A stretch of DNA of 7,933 bases, taken from NCBI GenBank assembly GCA_031282925.1, contig JAITCT010000202.1, forward strand, positions 1 to 7,933, read 5' to 3'. The notes beneath the pieces are model-generated. The model worked only from the letters and a program-made list of their open reading frames with translations. It made no database searches and had not been told where the DNA came from. The stretch comes from Dysgonamonadaceae bacterium. Its GTDB lineage: Bacteria > Bacteroidota > Bacteroidia > Bacteroidales > Azobacteroidaceae. Position numbers and translations under genes: made by a program. Positions 1 to 5,723 of the stretch are shown in pieces. The number at the start of each line of letters is the position of its first letter. The first letter of the stretch is position 1.

Positions 1-1
1 G

Positions 2-955
2 GCCGTTCCCGCGCTTCGCCGTTTCATGAAGGACGGATCAACCGACAGGGTGATTACGGGTATTGATTTGCCGGACGTGCTTTTGTGGGCAAGCTGGGCT
101 TTTCAGCAATACGCCAAAGCGCAAGGTTTGGAAAAAGGCAATGCCTTGTATGGCGGTTTAATTCAAGAAATGATTGATTATATCAAATCAAACAAGCATC
201 CGAACCTGCGGATGGAAGACAACGGCCTGCTCTATTCCGGGGGAAAGGAAAAAGCCGTTACCTGGATGAATTCCACGAGCGAAGGAATGCCGATAGTACC
301 CCGTTCGGGATATATAGTCGAATTTAATGCATTATGGTACAACCTCCTGAAATTCGGCGCCGAGTTGACAAAGCAAACCGGCAATACCAAACGGGCGGAA
401 ATCCTGGAACAAACGGCCGACTTGACGGGACATTCATTTATCAACACATTCGTCAACGGATACGGATACCTGTTTGATTACATCGACGGTTCGTACGCTA
501 ACTGGAGCGTCCGCCCAAACATGCTGTTTGCCGTCTCGCTGGACTATTCGCCTCTGGATCGCCGGCAAAAGCGGGCGGTTTTGAACATTGTTACAAAGGA
601 ACTGTTAACGCCCAAAGGGATTCGTTCATTAAGTCCGAAAAGCGAAGGCTATCGCCCCTACCATGTCGGGACGCAGAGAGAACGGGATTTGGCCTACCAC
701 CAGGGAACCGCCTGGCCATGGCTGTTAGGCGCTTATTTGGAAGCCTATCTGCGCCTGTACCGGATGAGCGGGATTTCTTTTGTGGAACGGATGTTAATCG
801 GACTGGACGACGAGATGGGCAGGCATTGCATCGGCACCATTTCCGAACTGTTTGACGGGAATCCGCCGTTCCAGAGCCGCGGGGCAATTTCGTTTGCCAT
901 GAACGTAGCGGCGATTCTCAGGGTCTTAAAATTACTGGAAAACTATACTCCCTAA
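2..955 (+). CDS. Glycogen debranching enzyme, C-terminal part (5' end outside window)
   Basis: The reading frame is open from base 2, so the gene enters from outside the window; 317 residues are visible, about half of a usual bacterial debranching enzyme. The visible part matches the amylo-alpha-1,6-glucosidase (GDE_C, alpha/alpha-barrel) domain, which hydrolyses alpha-1,6 branch points of glycogen in the cytoplasm. Family landmarks in visible-residue numbering are the segment around LPDVLLWASWAFQQY (about 23-37), TWMN followed by VEFNALWYNLL (about 87-116), YHQGTAWPW (232-240) and GTISELFDG (278-286). The family often reads PRGCIAQAW near the end; here it is SRGAISFAM, a modest departure. 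A glycosyltransferase follows 108 bp downstream on the same strand, which fits a glycogen operon. The family call is secure; the exact substrate is inferred. Confidence 0.9.
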   Translation, partial: AVPALRRFMKDGSTDRVITGIDLPDVLLWASWAFQQYAKAQGLEKGNALYGGLIQEMIDYIKSNKHPNLRMEDNGLLYSGGKEKAVTWMNSTSEGMPIVPRSGYIVEFNALWYNLLKFGAELTKQTGNTKRAEILEQTADLTGHSFINTFVNGYGYLFDYIDGSYANWSVRPNMLFAVSLDYSPLDRRQKRAVLNIVTKELLTPKGIRSLSPKSEGYRPYHVGTQRERDLAYHQGTAWPWLLGAYLEAYLRLYRMSGISFVERMLIGLDDEMGRHCIGTISELFDGNPPFQSRGAISFAMNVAAILRVLKLLENYTP

Positions 956-1063
956 ACGCTAATCTCCTGAAAGGGAAAAACATTCACACTTGCTGTCCGC
1001 GCGCTCCCCGAAAGAGAGCGGGAGGCAAGAAATAAAAATTCTCAACTCTCAATTATTTATATA

Positions 1064-2335
1064 ATGAAAGCATTAATGTTCGGATGGGAATTTCCCCCGC
1101 ATATATCAGGCGGCTTGGGTACGGCCAGTTACGGATTAACCAAAGGCATGTCCTTGCAGGACGACATGCAGGTTACTTTGGTGATTCCAAAGCCCCGGGG
1201 CGATGAAGACCGGAGTTTCCTTCGCATCATCGGAATGAAAAACACGCCCGTCGTGTGGAAAGATGTTTCGTGGGAACATGTCAGTTACCGGCTCGGCAAA
1301 CAGACGGATACCCAACTGTATTTCGATTTGCGAAGCCATATCTATGCGGACTTCCGGTATTATGCTACCAACGATTTGGGTTGTATCGAATTTTCGGGAC
1401 GCTATCCTGCCAATCTGATGGAAGAAATCAATAACTATTCCGTTGTAGCCGGCGTTATTGCACGCACCGTGGAAACGGACATTATTCACTCCCACGACTG
1501 GCTGACTTACCCGGCGGGAATCCATGCCAAAACGGTTACCGGAAAACCGCTGGTCATCCATGTTCACGCCACCGATTTCGACCGGAGCCGGGGTAATGTG
1601 AACCCACAGGTTTATGCGATTGAAAAAGACGGGATGAACCACGCCGACCACATTATAACCGTCAGCAATCTGACGCGGAATACGGTGATTGAAAAATATG
1701 CGCAAAATCCGTGGAAAGTAACAACCGTCCACAATGCCGTCGAGCCTTTGGACGCCGAAATCGAAGCGCTTCCCTGCAAAAAAGGCACGAAAGACAAAGT
1801 GATTACTTTTTTAGGCCGGATTACCATGCAAAAAGGGCCGGAATATTTTGTCGAAGCGGCCGCCCGCGTTTTGAAAAAAGCGGACAACGTGCGGTTCGTC
1901 ATGGCCGGCAGCGGCGACATGATGAACCAAATGATACGTCTGGCCGCGCAAAGAAATATATCCGACAGGTTTCATTTTACCGGATTCATGAAAGGAAAAC
2001 AAGTCTATGAAATCCTGAAATCAAGCGACGTCTATGTCATGCCTTCCGTTTCCGAACCGTTTGGGATTTCGCCGCTGGAAGCCATGCAATGCGGAGTGCC
2101 GGCAATCATTTCCAAACAGTCGGGTTGCGCCGAAATTCTCAACAAAACCATAAAAACCGACTACTGGGATATTGAAGCGATGGCCGACGCCATGTATTCC
2201 ATCATTACCTATCCGAGCATGTATGAATACCTTCGGGTGGAAGGGAAAAAGGAAGTTGACGCTATTACCTGGCAGGACGCGGGCTTGAAAGTGCGGAAGA
2301 TTTATGATAATGTTTTGGCAGGATATTCCCGGTAA
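1064..2335 (+). CDS. GT4-family glycosyltransferase, probably glycogen-related
   Basis: This 423-residue protein has the two-domain GT-B layout. The N-terminal acceptor domain opens with GWEFPPHISGGLGT (7-20), a glycine-rich entrance typical of glycogen/starch-synthase-like enzymes, and contains HSHDW (142-146). The C-terminal nucleotide-sugar domain has FLGRITMQKG (249-258), in which R252 and K257 are the usual phosphate-contacting residues, and the E-x7-E motif of retaining GT4 enzymes, EPFGISPLE (E331 and E339). No signal peptide or membrane segment is seen, so it is cytoplasmic. Its position after a debranching enzyme suggests transfer of glucose to an alpha-glucan; that role is inference and the sugar donor cannot be read from sequence. 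ATG at 1064 is chosen because homology starts immediately. The leader is AT-rich without a clear Shine-Dalgarno, as is common in Bacteroidota. Confidence 0.88.
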   Translation: MKALMFGWEFPPHISGGLGTASYGLTKGMSLQDDMQVTLVIPKPRGDEDRSFLRIIGMKNTPVVWKDVSWEHVSYRLGKQTDTQLYFDLRSHIYADFRYYATNDLGCIEFSGRYPANLMEEINNYSVVAGVIARTVETDIIHSHDWLTYPAGIHAKTVTGKPLVIHVHATDFDRSRGNVNPQVYAIEKDGMNHADHIITVSNLTRNTVIEKYAQNPWKVTTVHNAVEPLDAEIEALPCKKGTKDKVITFLGRITMQKGPEYFVEAAARVLKKADNVRFVMAGSGDMMNQMIRLAAQRNISDRFHFTGFMKGKQVYEILKSSDVYVMPSVSEPFGISPLEAMQCGVPAIISKQSGCAEILNKTIKTDYWDIEAMADAMYSIITYPSMYEYLRVEGKKEVDAITWQDAGLKVRKIYDNVLAGYSR

Positions 2336-2340
2336 GTTTC

Positions 2341-2355
2341 ATTGACTGCGTCAAT
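2341..2355 (+). terminator. Weak hairpin after the glycosyltransferase gene
   Basis: A perfect 6-bp stem ATTGAC/GTCAAT with a TGC loop starts five bases after the glycosyltransferase stop codon and runs into a short T-rich stretch. The stem is AT-rich and the T run is short, so it is at best a weak intrinsic terminator. The much stronger GC-rich palindrome at 2413-2454 could serve the same purpose. Confidence 0.25.
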
Positions 2356-2374
2356 TTTCAATTCGGCCTCACTC

Positions 2375-2467
2375 CGTCATTGTTCTCCGGATTGCTTCAC
2401 CGCTTCGCGGTTCGCACCGTAGGGGCGCACACACAGGTGTGCCCCTACGGTGCGGCTCGCAATGACG
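2375..2467. repeat. Nested palindromic repeat (hairpin inside a GCAATGACG-type repeat)
   Basis: The outer ends are inverted: CGTCATTG (2375-2382) and CAATGACG (2460-2467). Inside are GGATTGCTTC (2389-2398), a small hairpin ACCGC-TTC-GCGGT (2399-2411) and a perfect 14-bp inverted pair, CGCACCGTAGGGGC (2413-2426) and GCCCCTACGGTGCG (2441-2454), around a 14-nt loop rich in CA/GT. Elements running from GGATTGCTTC to GCAATGACG are familiar dispersed repeats in many bacterial genomes. Here the second palindrome appears inserted within such an element. It lies between convergent genes and could act as a bidirectional terminator. Confidence 0.8.
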
Positions 2468-2484
2468 CGGTGGGGCTGAATAAT

Positions 2485-2526
2485 CCCCCGGTTGGTGCAA
2501 GGCGCAACCTCGCTACCAACCGGGGG
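2485..2526. repeat. 12-bp perfect inverted repeat, related to the repeats bounding the RHS cassette
   Basis: CCCCCGGTTGGT (2485-2496) and ACCAACCGGGGG (2515-2526) are perfect inverted copies around an 18-nt loop that itself contains AGG...CCT. The left arm and its continuation (CCCCCGGTTGGTGC) are identical to the start of the repeat at 5304, and the right arm resembles the end of the repeat at 3533. It therefore looks like a diverged or solo relative of those elements. It could also help terminate the convergent flanking genes. Confidence 0.7.
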
Positions 2527-2541
2527 ACATGTACTTCCGCA

Positions 2542-2619
2542 GCACACGGGCATATGCACCCGTTGCCTGCGGGCGTGTGCATCCGTTGCATACGGGCGTA
2601 TGCACCTATTGCATACGGG
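2542..2619. repeat. 23-bp tandem repeat, three units plus a partial fourth
   Basis: Units begin at 2542, 2565 and 2588, each exactly 23 bp, with a 9-bp partial unit at 2611-2619. The third unit begins GCATACGGGCGTATGC, a palindrome with 6-bp arms and a GGGC centre; the other units carry variants (GCACACGGGCATATGC, GCCTGCGGGCGTGTGC). The spacing is constant while several positions vary. No protein across it is convincing. It lies just downstream of the stop codon of the minus-strand HU-like gene. Confidence 0.8.
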
Positions 2620-2641
2620 TAAGCCGTATCCCGCGACTCAT

Positions 2642-3379
2642 TTACTTAACTGTCAGGATTTTGTCAAATACTGCCGTGCGGGGATTTTTAAGCGGCTGCG
2701 TCCTGTTGAACTGCGTAGTAATCTCCAGCCGGTAGGTATCCGCAAGCAGCTCCGGTATCACAATCATCAGTTCCGAAGGGTTGTTGATGACGATGTCGTC
2801 GGGCGCTACGCGGTAAACGGCTTCCGGGTCTTCCCCGCTGCGGAACAGGATGCCTACGTCCGGGTTATCGCCCGCGACCTTAATCTTCTGTCCCAAGATT
2901 TTCAGGTTGCGTCCCGGGGTCAGCAGGTCGTTGACGGAGCCTGTTTTCATGTCTTCAACCTGTGTGATGACAGCGCCCGAATCGGCCACGCCCAGGACAT
3001 CAACCGTTACGGAGGACAGTTCTTTGCGGAGTTCCGCACCCTGCTGAAATTCAAACAGGACATGGTGCTTTTCGGGATTGAACTGTTCATGCGGATTGTC
3101 AAACGTCCCCCTGATGTGGACGGCAGCCGTAAACCAGCCCGTGTTAATCGAAAAGCCGTCGCACAGCTGGTAGGCCATCTCTTTCAGGAACAGGTTGACG
3201 GCATGTTCCATTGCCGCCGCCGAAATGTCGGCCCCGCCGCGCGCGGCTGCCGCTTCCGCGATTTGTTTAACACCCAGGGAATGTTCCGAATGAACTCGCG
3301 CGATGTAATCGTTCGCGTCGTCTTTGGTCAAAGCGTTGTCATACAGATGCGCTTTGATGCGATGCAGAATAGTTGCCAT
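2642..3379 (-). CDS. HU-like / DUF4469 DNA-binding-domain protein
   Basis: This 245-residue protein has the two-part layout of the Bacteroidota Bvu_2165-like family. The N-terminal half is HU/IHF-like: a helical segment at about 18-75 (LTKDDANDYIARV, and VNLFLKEMAYQLCDG), then the strand region GFSINTGWFTAAVHIRGTFDN (75-95). The C-terminal DUF4469 part (about 138-245) includes TQVEDMKTGSVNDLLTPG and a beta-rich tail ending near the stop. Members are annotated as DNA-binding from the HU resemblance; their actual role is poorly known, and the HU-like half need not bind DNA. Length is normal and the gene looks intact. The ATG at 3379 follows an AT-rich leader with a run of nine T on the coding strand; I see no confident promoter match. 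It is a single gene between two repeat clusters. Confidence 0.85.
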   Translation of the reverse strand: MATILHRIKAHLYDNALTKDDANDYIARVHSEHSLGVKQIAEAAAARGGADISAAAMEHAVNLFLKEMAYQLCDGFSINTGWFTAAVHIRGTFDNPHEQFNPEKHHVLFEFQQGAELRKELSSVTVDVLGVADSGAVITQVEDMKTGSVNDLLTPGRNLKILGQKIKVAGDNPDVGILFRSGEDPEAVYRVAPDDIVINNPSELMIVIPELLADTYRLEITTQFNRTQPLKNPRTAVFDKILTVK

Positions 3380-3443
3380 AATAAAAAAAAATTAAATTGT
3401 TTATTAATAAAGGATTATTATATTAATCCGTTTGCCTGTTTAT

Positions 3444-3533
3444 GGTGCGAGGCTGTGCCTCGCGCCTTTTATCCCGACAGGTTCAACCTGTCAAGATAGC
3501 CGGCGCGAGGCACAGCCTCGCACCAACTGGGGG
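3444..3533. repeat. Composite palindromic repeat A-B-A', left boundary of the RHS cassette
   Basis: Two 23-nt arms (3444-3466 and 3502-3524) are exact inverted copies of each other. Each is itself a hairpin with the core GCGAGGC-TGT-GCCTCGC (or its complement). Between them lies a second palindrome, GACAGGTTCAACCTGTC (3476-3492). After the right arm the sequence AACTGGGGG completes a 32-nt block (3502-3533) that matches, inverted, 30 of 32 positions of the block at 5304-5335. The barstar stop codon follows at 3541-3543. The element could form a long stem on either strand and may terminate transcription of the barstar gene. Confidence 0.85.
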
Positions 3534-3540
3534 GAATTCA

Positions 3541-4008
3541 TTATAACATAATTTGCTGTATTTTATCATAATCACTTATATTAAAATAAACTTCAAAATT
3601 ATGTTCTTCATATTTCTTCCATTGTGCTATTGTTTCTCGTAATATTTCCAAATAGATTCTTGCAGTCTTTGTTTCTAATTTAGGAAATTCTTGATGGTAA
3701 ACACTTATCGTTTCTTGTTCAATATTTTCTAAATATGCGAGGCAATCTATTAAAGCGTTCCAATTAAATCCAAAATAAGAAGGAAATTTTAATTTGACAT
3801 AGTACTCGTTTAATAATTCTTCCTCCGAAGAGATATTATCATTTAGAGTCACTATATATGAATTATTCTTTGTCTCTATTTCTCCAGATTTATCAATAAA
3901 ACAAAACTCAGCCTCTCTCTCTATGGATACAGGAATTTGTTTTTTATTCCTGAAAGTCCATGTATTTACAACCCAGTGGAACTCCATAATTTTCATATTA
4001 TCGAACAT
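3541..4008 (-). CDS. Barstar-family immunity protein
   Basis: This 155-residue protein is recognised from the barstar core at 75-92, FPSYFGFNWNALIDCLAY, which aligns with LPEYYGENLDALWDCLTG of barstar. Y78, G80, N82, A85, L86, D88, C89 and L90 match. D88 corresponds to barstar Asp39, which plugs the barnase active site; barstar Asp35 and Trp38 are N84 and I87 here. About 55-60 residues precede the region equivalent to barstar's start, so it is longer than classical barstar (about 90 residues). It should inhibit the ribonuclease tip encoded just upstream. Its ATG overlaps the toxin stop codon (TAATG), which suggests translational coupling. The gene is strikingly AT-rich compared with the RHS core (9 G/C in the first 60 plus-strand bases, 3541-3600). 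Later starts at M5 and M8 are possible. Function is inferred from family and context. Confidence 0.87.
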   Translation of the reverse strand: MFDNMKIMEFHWVVNTWTFRNKKQIPVSIEREAEFCFIDKSGEIETKNNSYIVTLNDNISSEEELLNEYYVKLKFPSYFGFNWNALIDCLAYLENIEQETISVYHQEFPKLETKTARIYLEILRETIAQWKKYEEHNFEVYFNISDYDKIQQIML

Positions 4009-5168
4009 TAATATTTAAATCTTATAAATGTTTTGTAATGGTCTGGAGTGTAATAGTATTCTCCTCCAGATCCTATAACGATTCTTTGTGCACCAGGACC
4101 ATTTACGCCTGGAGTGGGATGAACATATTCATGATAATAACCCATCGGTTTTTCTGGTAATAAAGGCGCATCTGCTCCCTTAGGAATACGATTTTCAAAT
4201 ACTGTATTATCACGACTATGCGGATAAGATTCTCCCGCCTGTATTCTATCCATTGTAAAAGAAATACCTAAATCATCAGCGCTTACATCAATTTTAGGTT
4301 TCCCCGTCCAAGGATTTTCGCCAGCTTTATAAGCCGCCCTCATTCCGCTTGCCAAACCGGAAGCAGTTCCTATGGCAAAACCCTGCCAAGCATTTTTTAC
4401 GCCGACCTTTAACGCATCGCCAAGTTTTGCACCGTTCATCAAAGCAAATCCGGTTCCCAAAGCAAAACCCGTAGCCGATCCGGTGAGACCTTGAGTAAGC
4501 GCTTGCTGTACAGCCTTCCCTCCTATGCCGGACGTGAGTTTATTGATGTATGGAGAAATTGCTCCACCCAATTTAGACCCTAATTCGCCTGTCAAGCCTC
4601 CTACAATCCCGTCAAAGAGCACCTGCTGTCCGGAAATATTGCTCCAATTCCAGTTTCCGTTACTTCCAAATCCCTGATTAACAAAGCTGTTACCGGCGCC
4701 TATGATGGCGCCTGAGACCATTGGCCCGGCATACAGTCCTGCCCATGTCCCGCCTGCGCCTATGCCAAACAAGGCAAATCCCTGTCCTACACTGTGAATA
4801 TTCCCCTGAACAGCATTAACAACAACGTTGACGACTCCTCCGATTACAGCTGCAATTAAATCATCAAGTAAAAAATATTCCCCGTTCGGGTCCGTATAAC
4901 GCAACGGGTTGTTCAAACAGTAAGAATACCGGTTGAAATTCTGGCTGAACTCCGGCATCTGCACAAACGGGTCAGGCGAAAGGAACCGCCCCACCGCAGG
5001 GTCATACAGCCGCGCATTCATGTTGATTAACCCGAACTGCGTCAGATGCTCATGTCCCGTATAGCCGCGTCCGAGCAGCAGCGCCAGCTCTTCGCCGGGA
5101 GCGTAAACCGTCTGATTCGCCGGATTGCGAAGCCGTCCCCATGCATCGTAACTCAATTCCTGCACCAC
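4008..5168 (-). CDS. Truncated RHS protein with RNase Sa/barnase-type C-terminal toxin
   Basis: Numbering is from the GTG at 5168 (386 residues). The RHS-associated core occupies about 1-97: SYDAWGRLRNP, ARLYDPAVGRFLSPDP (52-67), NRYSYCLNNPLRYTDPNGE (79-97). A glycine-rich hydrophobic linker (about 98-285) follows. The tip (about 295-386) aligns well with secreted microbial guanyl ribonucleases of the Sa/barnase class: SRDNTVFENR, then YYHEYV, QRIVIG and YYYTPDHYKTF. E347, R362 and H377 correspond to the catalytic Glu54, Arg69 and His85 of RNase Sa. It should therefore be an RNA-cleaving toxin, neutralised by the overlapping barstar gene. The GTG is not the natural start: RHS-like sequence continues upstream to about 5303, where a repeat breaks the gene. 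Whether the remnant is expressed is unknown; it may be an orphan tip cassette. G+C falls from core to tip to immunity gene. Confidence 0.88.
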   Translation of the reverse strand: MVQELSYDAWGRLRNPANQTVYAPGEELALLLGRGYTGHEHLTQFGLINMNARLYDPAVGRFLSPDPFVQMPEFSQNFNRYSYCLNNPLRYTDPNGEYFLLDDLIAAVIGGVVNVVVNAVQGNIHSVGQGFALFGIGAGGTWAGLYAGPMVSGAIIGAGNSFVNQGFGSNGNWNWSNISGQQVLFDGIVGGLTGELGSKLGGAISPYINKLTSGIGGKAVQQALTQGLTGSATGFALGTGFALMNGAKLGDALKVGVKNAWQGFAIGTASGLASGMRAAYKAGENPWTGKPKIDVSADDLGISFTMDRIQAGESYPHSRDNTVFENRIPKGADAPLLPEKPMGYYHEYVHPTPGVNGPGAQRIVIGSGGEYYYTPDHYKTFIRFKY

Positions 5169-5303
5169 CGAGCCGCTGCTGTTGGTGATGTGGGTTATAC
5201 TGCCCAGATAATCGCGGCAAATATAGTAAATATTCCAGTTACCTGTATTTTCTTTTATATAAACCGCGGGCGCGGAGTAGGCGTCGCCGCCGAGATAGAG
5301 GCG
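5169..5303 (-). pseudogene. Upstream RHS core remnant in frame with the toxin, cut off by a repeat
   Basis: Reading the toxin frame upstream of the GTG gives recognisable RHS core, including RLYLGGDAYSAPAVYIK and then YYICRDYLGSITHITN, leading directly into VVQELSYDAWGR. This residue order is normal for RHS proteins of Bacteroidota. Beyond about 5303 the frame enters the palindromic repeat, loses RHS character and meets TGA at 5354-5352. No ATG lies in frame between that stop and the GTG at 5168. The much longer N-terminal part of a normal RHS protein is not found upstream in the window. The gene is therefore a 5'-truncated remnant or a promoterless orphan tip rather than a full RHS gene. Confidence 0.8.
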
Positions 5304-5393
5304 CCCCCGGTTGGTGCGAGGCTGTGCCTCGCACCGTCTATCCTGACAGGTTCAACCTGTCGGAATAATTGCGACAAGGTTCTACCTTGTCGC
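5304..5393. repeat. Composite palindromic repeat A-B-C, right boundary of the RHS cassette
   Basis: Three hairpins stand in a row. A (5313-5335) has perfect 10-bp arms GGTGCGAGGC/GCCTCGCACC with a TGT loop. B (5345-5361) is GACAGGTTCAACCTGTC. C (5371-5393) has perfect 10-bp arms GCGACAAGGT/ACCTTGTCGC with a TCT loop. Positions 5304-5368 match the reverse complement of 3469-3533 at 59 of 65 positions by hand alignment. The RHS reading frame dies inside this element. Confidence 0.87.
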
Positions 5394-5723
5394 AACAAAG
5401 GGCATAAAACCTTATTTTCACCTGATTCAAATAACAAAACAACCTCAATAGAGCAATAATTAATATCCTGTTGACCTCATTGCCTTATTTGTTTATTTCA
5501 AATATATTAAATACCCGGCTGAGGGGACGGATACATTCATTTTCTACCGAACTGTGCATCTCTGCGAGATGCACAGTTCTCCTCCGCCGGCGCGAGGCTG
5601 TTTCAGGCGCCGATGCGCTTTCATATTGCCTGCCGGACATTCTTTCTACTTGCCGGATTCCCTGTTTTGGCGGTTACCGTAAACCGGACTGTTGCGATGG
5701 GCAGCCTCTCCAATTTTTATGCG
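5394..5723. other. Intergenic spacer without a recognisable gene
   Basis: No reading frame here gives a convincing protein on either strand. The stretch contains the perfect hairpin at 5549-5579 and, at 5588-5612, a CGGCGC...GCGCCG inverted pair enclosing GAGGCTG. That second site looks like a decayed copy of hairpin A from the neighbouring repeats. I see no trace of the missing RHS N-terminus, a transposase or a tRNA. The first part (5400-5520) is AT-rich and the rest is of average composition. Confidence 0.6.
5549..5579. repeat. Perfect 14-bp hairpin (module D)
   Basis: The arms GAACTGTGCATCTC (5549-5562) and GAGATGCACAGTTC (5566-5579) pair without mismatch around a TGC triloop. Long perfect stem and three-base loop are the same architecture as hairpins A and C near 5304, but the sequence differs. 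No T run follows it on the plus strand, so it is not a classical terminator there. Confidence 0.8.

Noticed and set aside
1002..1020. Hairpin CGCTC/GAGCG between the debranching enzyme and glycosyltransferase genes
   Set aside because: Only five pairs with a nine-base loop and no T run; too weak to call a terminator.
1136..1732. A 198-codon open frame on the minus strand
   Set aside because: It is antisense to the glycosyltransferase, whose motifs are clear; the minus-strand translation has no family features.
2542..2619. Possible CRISPR array
   Set aside because: The units are directly adjacent with no unique spacers and no cas gene is near, so this is a simple tandem repeat.
3380..3440. 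Promoter for the HU-like gene
   Set aside because: The upstream region is AT-rich but has no convincing TAnnTTTG with a TTTG at the right distance on the minus strand.
2492..3499. A 335-codon open frame on the plus strand
   Set aside because: It runs antisense across the well-supported HU-like/DUF4469 gene and through the flanking repeats. Its translation has no recognisable domain, so it is a shadow frame.
3469..5368. A complete insertion sequence bounded by the inverted repeats
   Set aside because: The interior encodes an RHS tip and barstar, not a transposase, and I found no clear target-site duplication. It is reported as a repeat-flanked cassette only.
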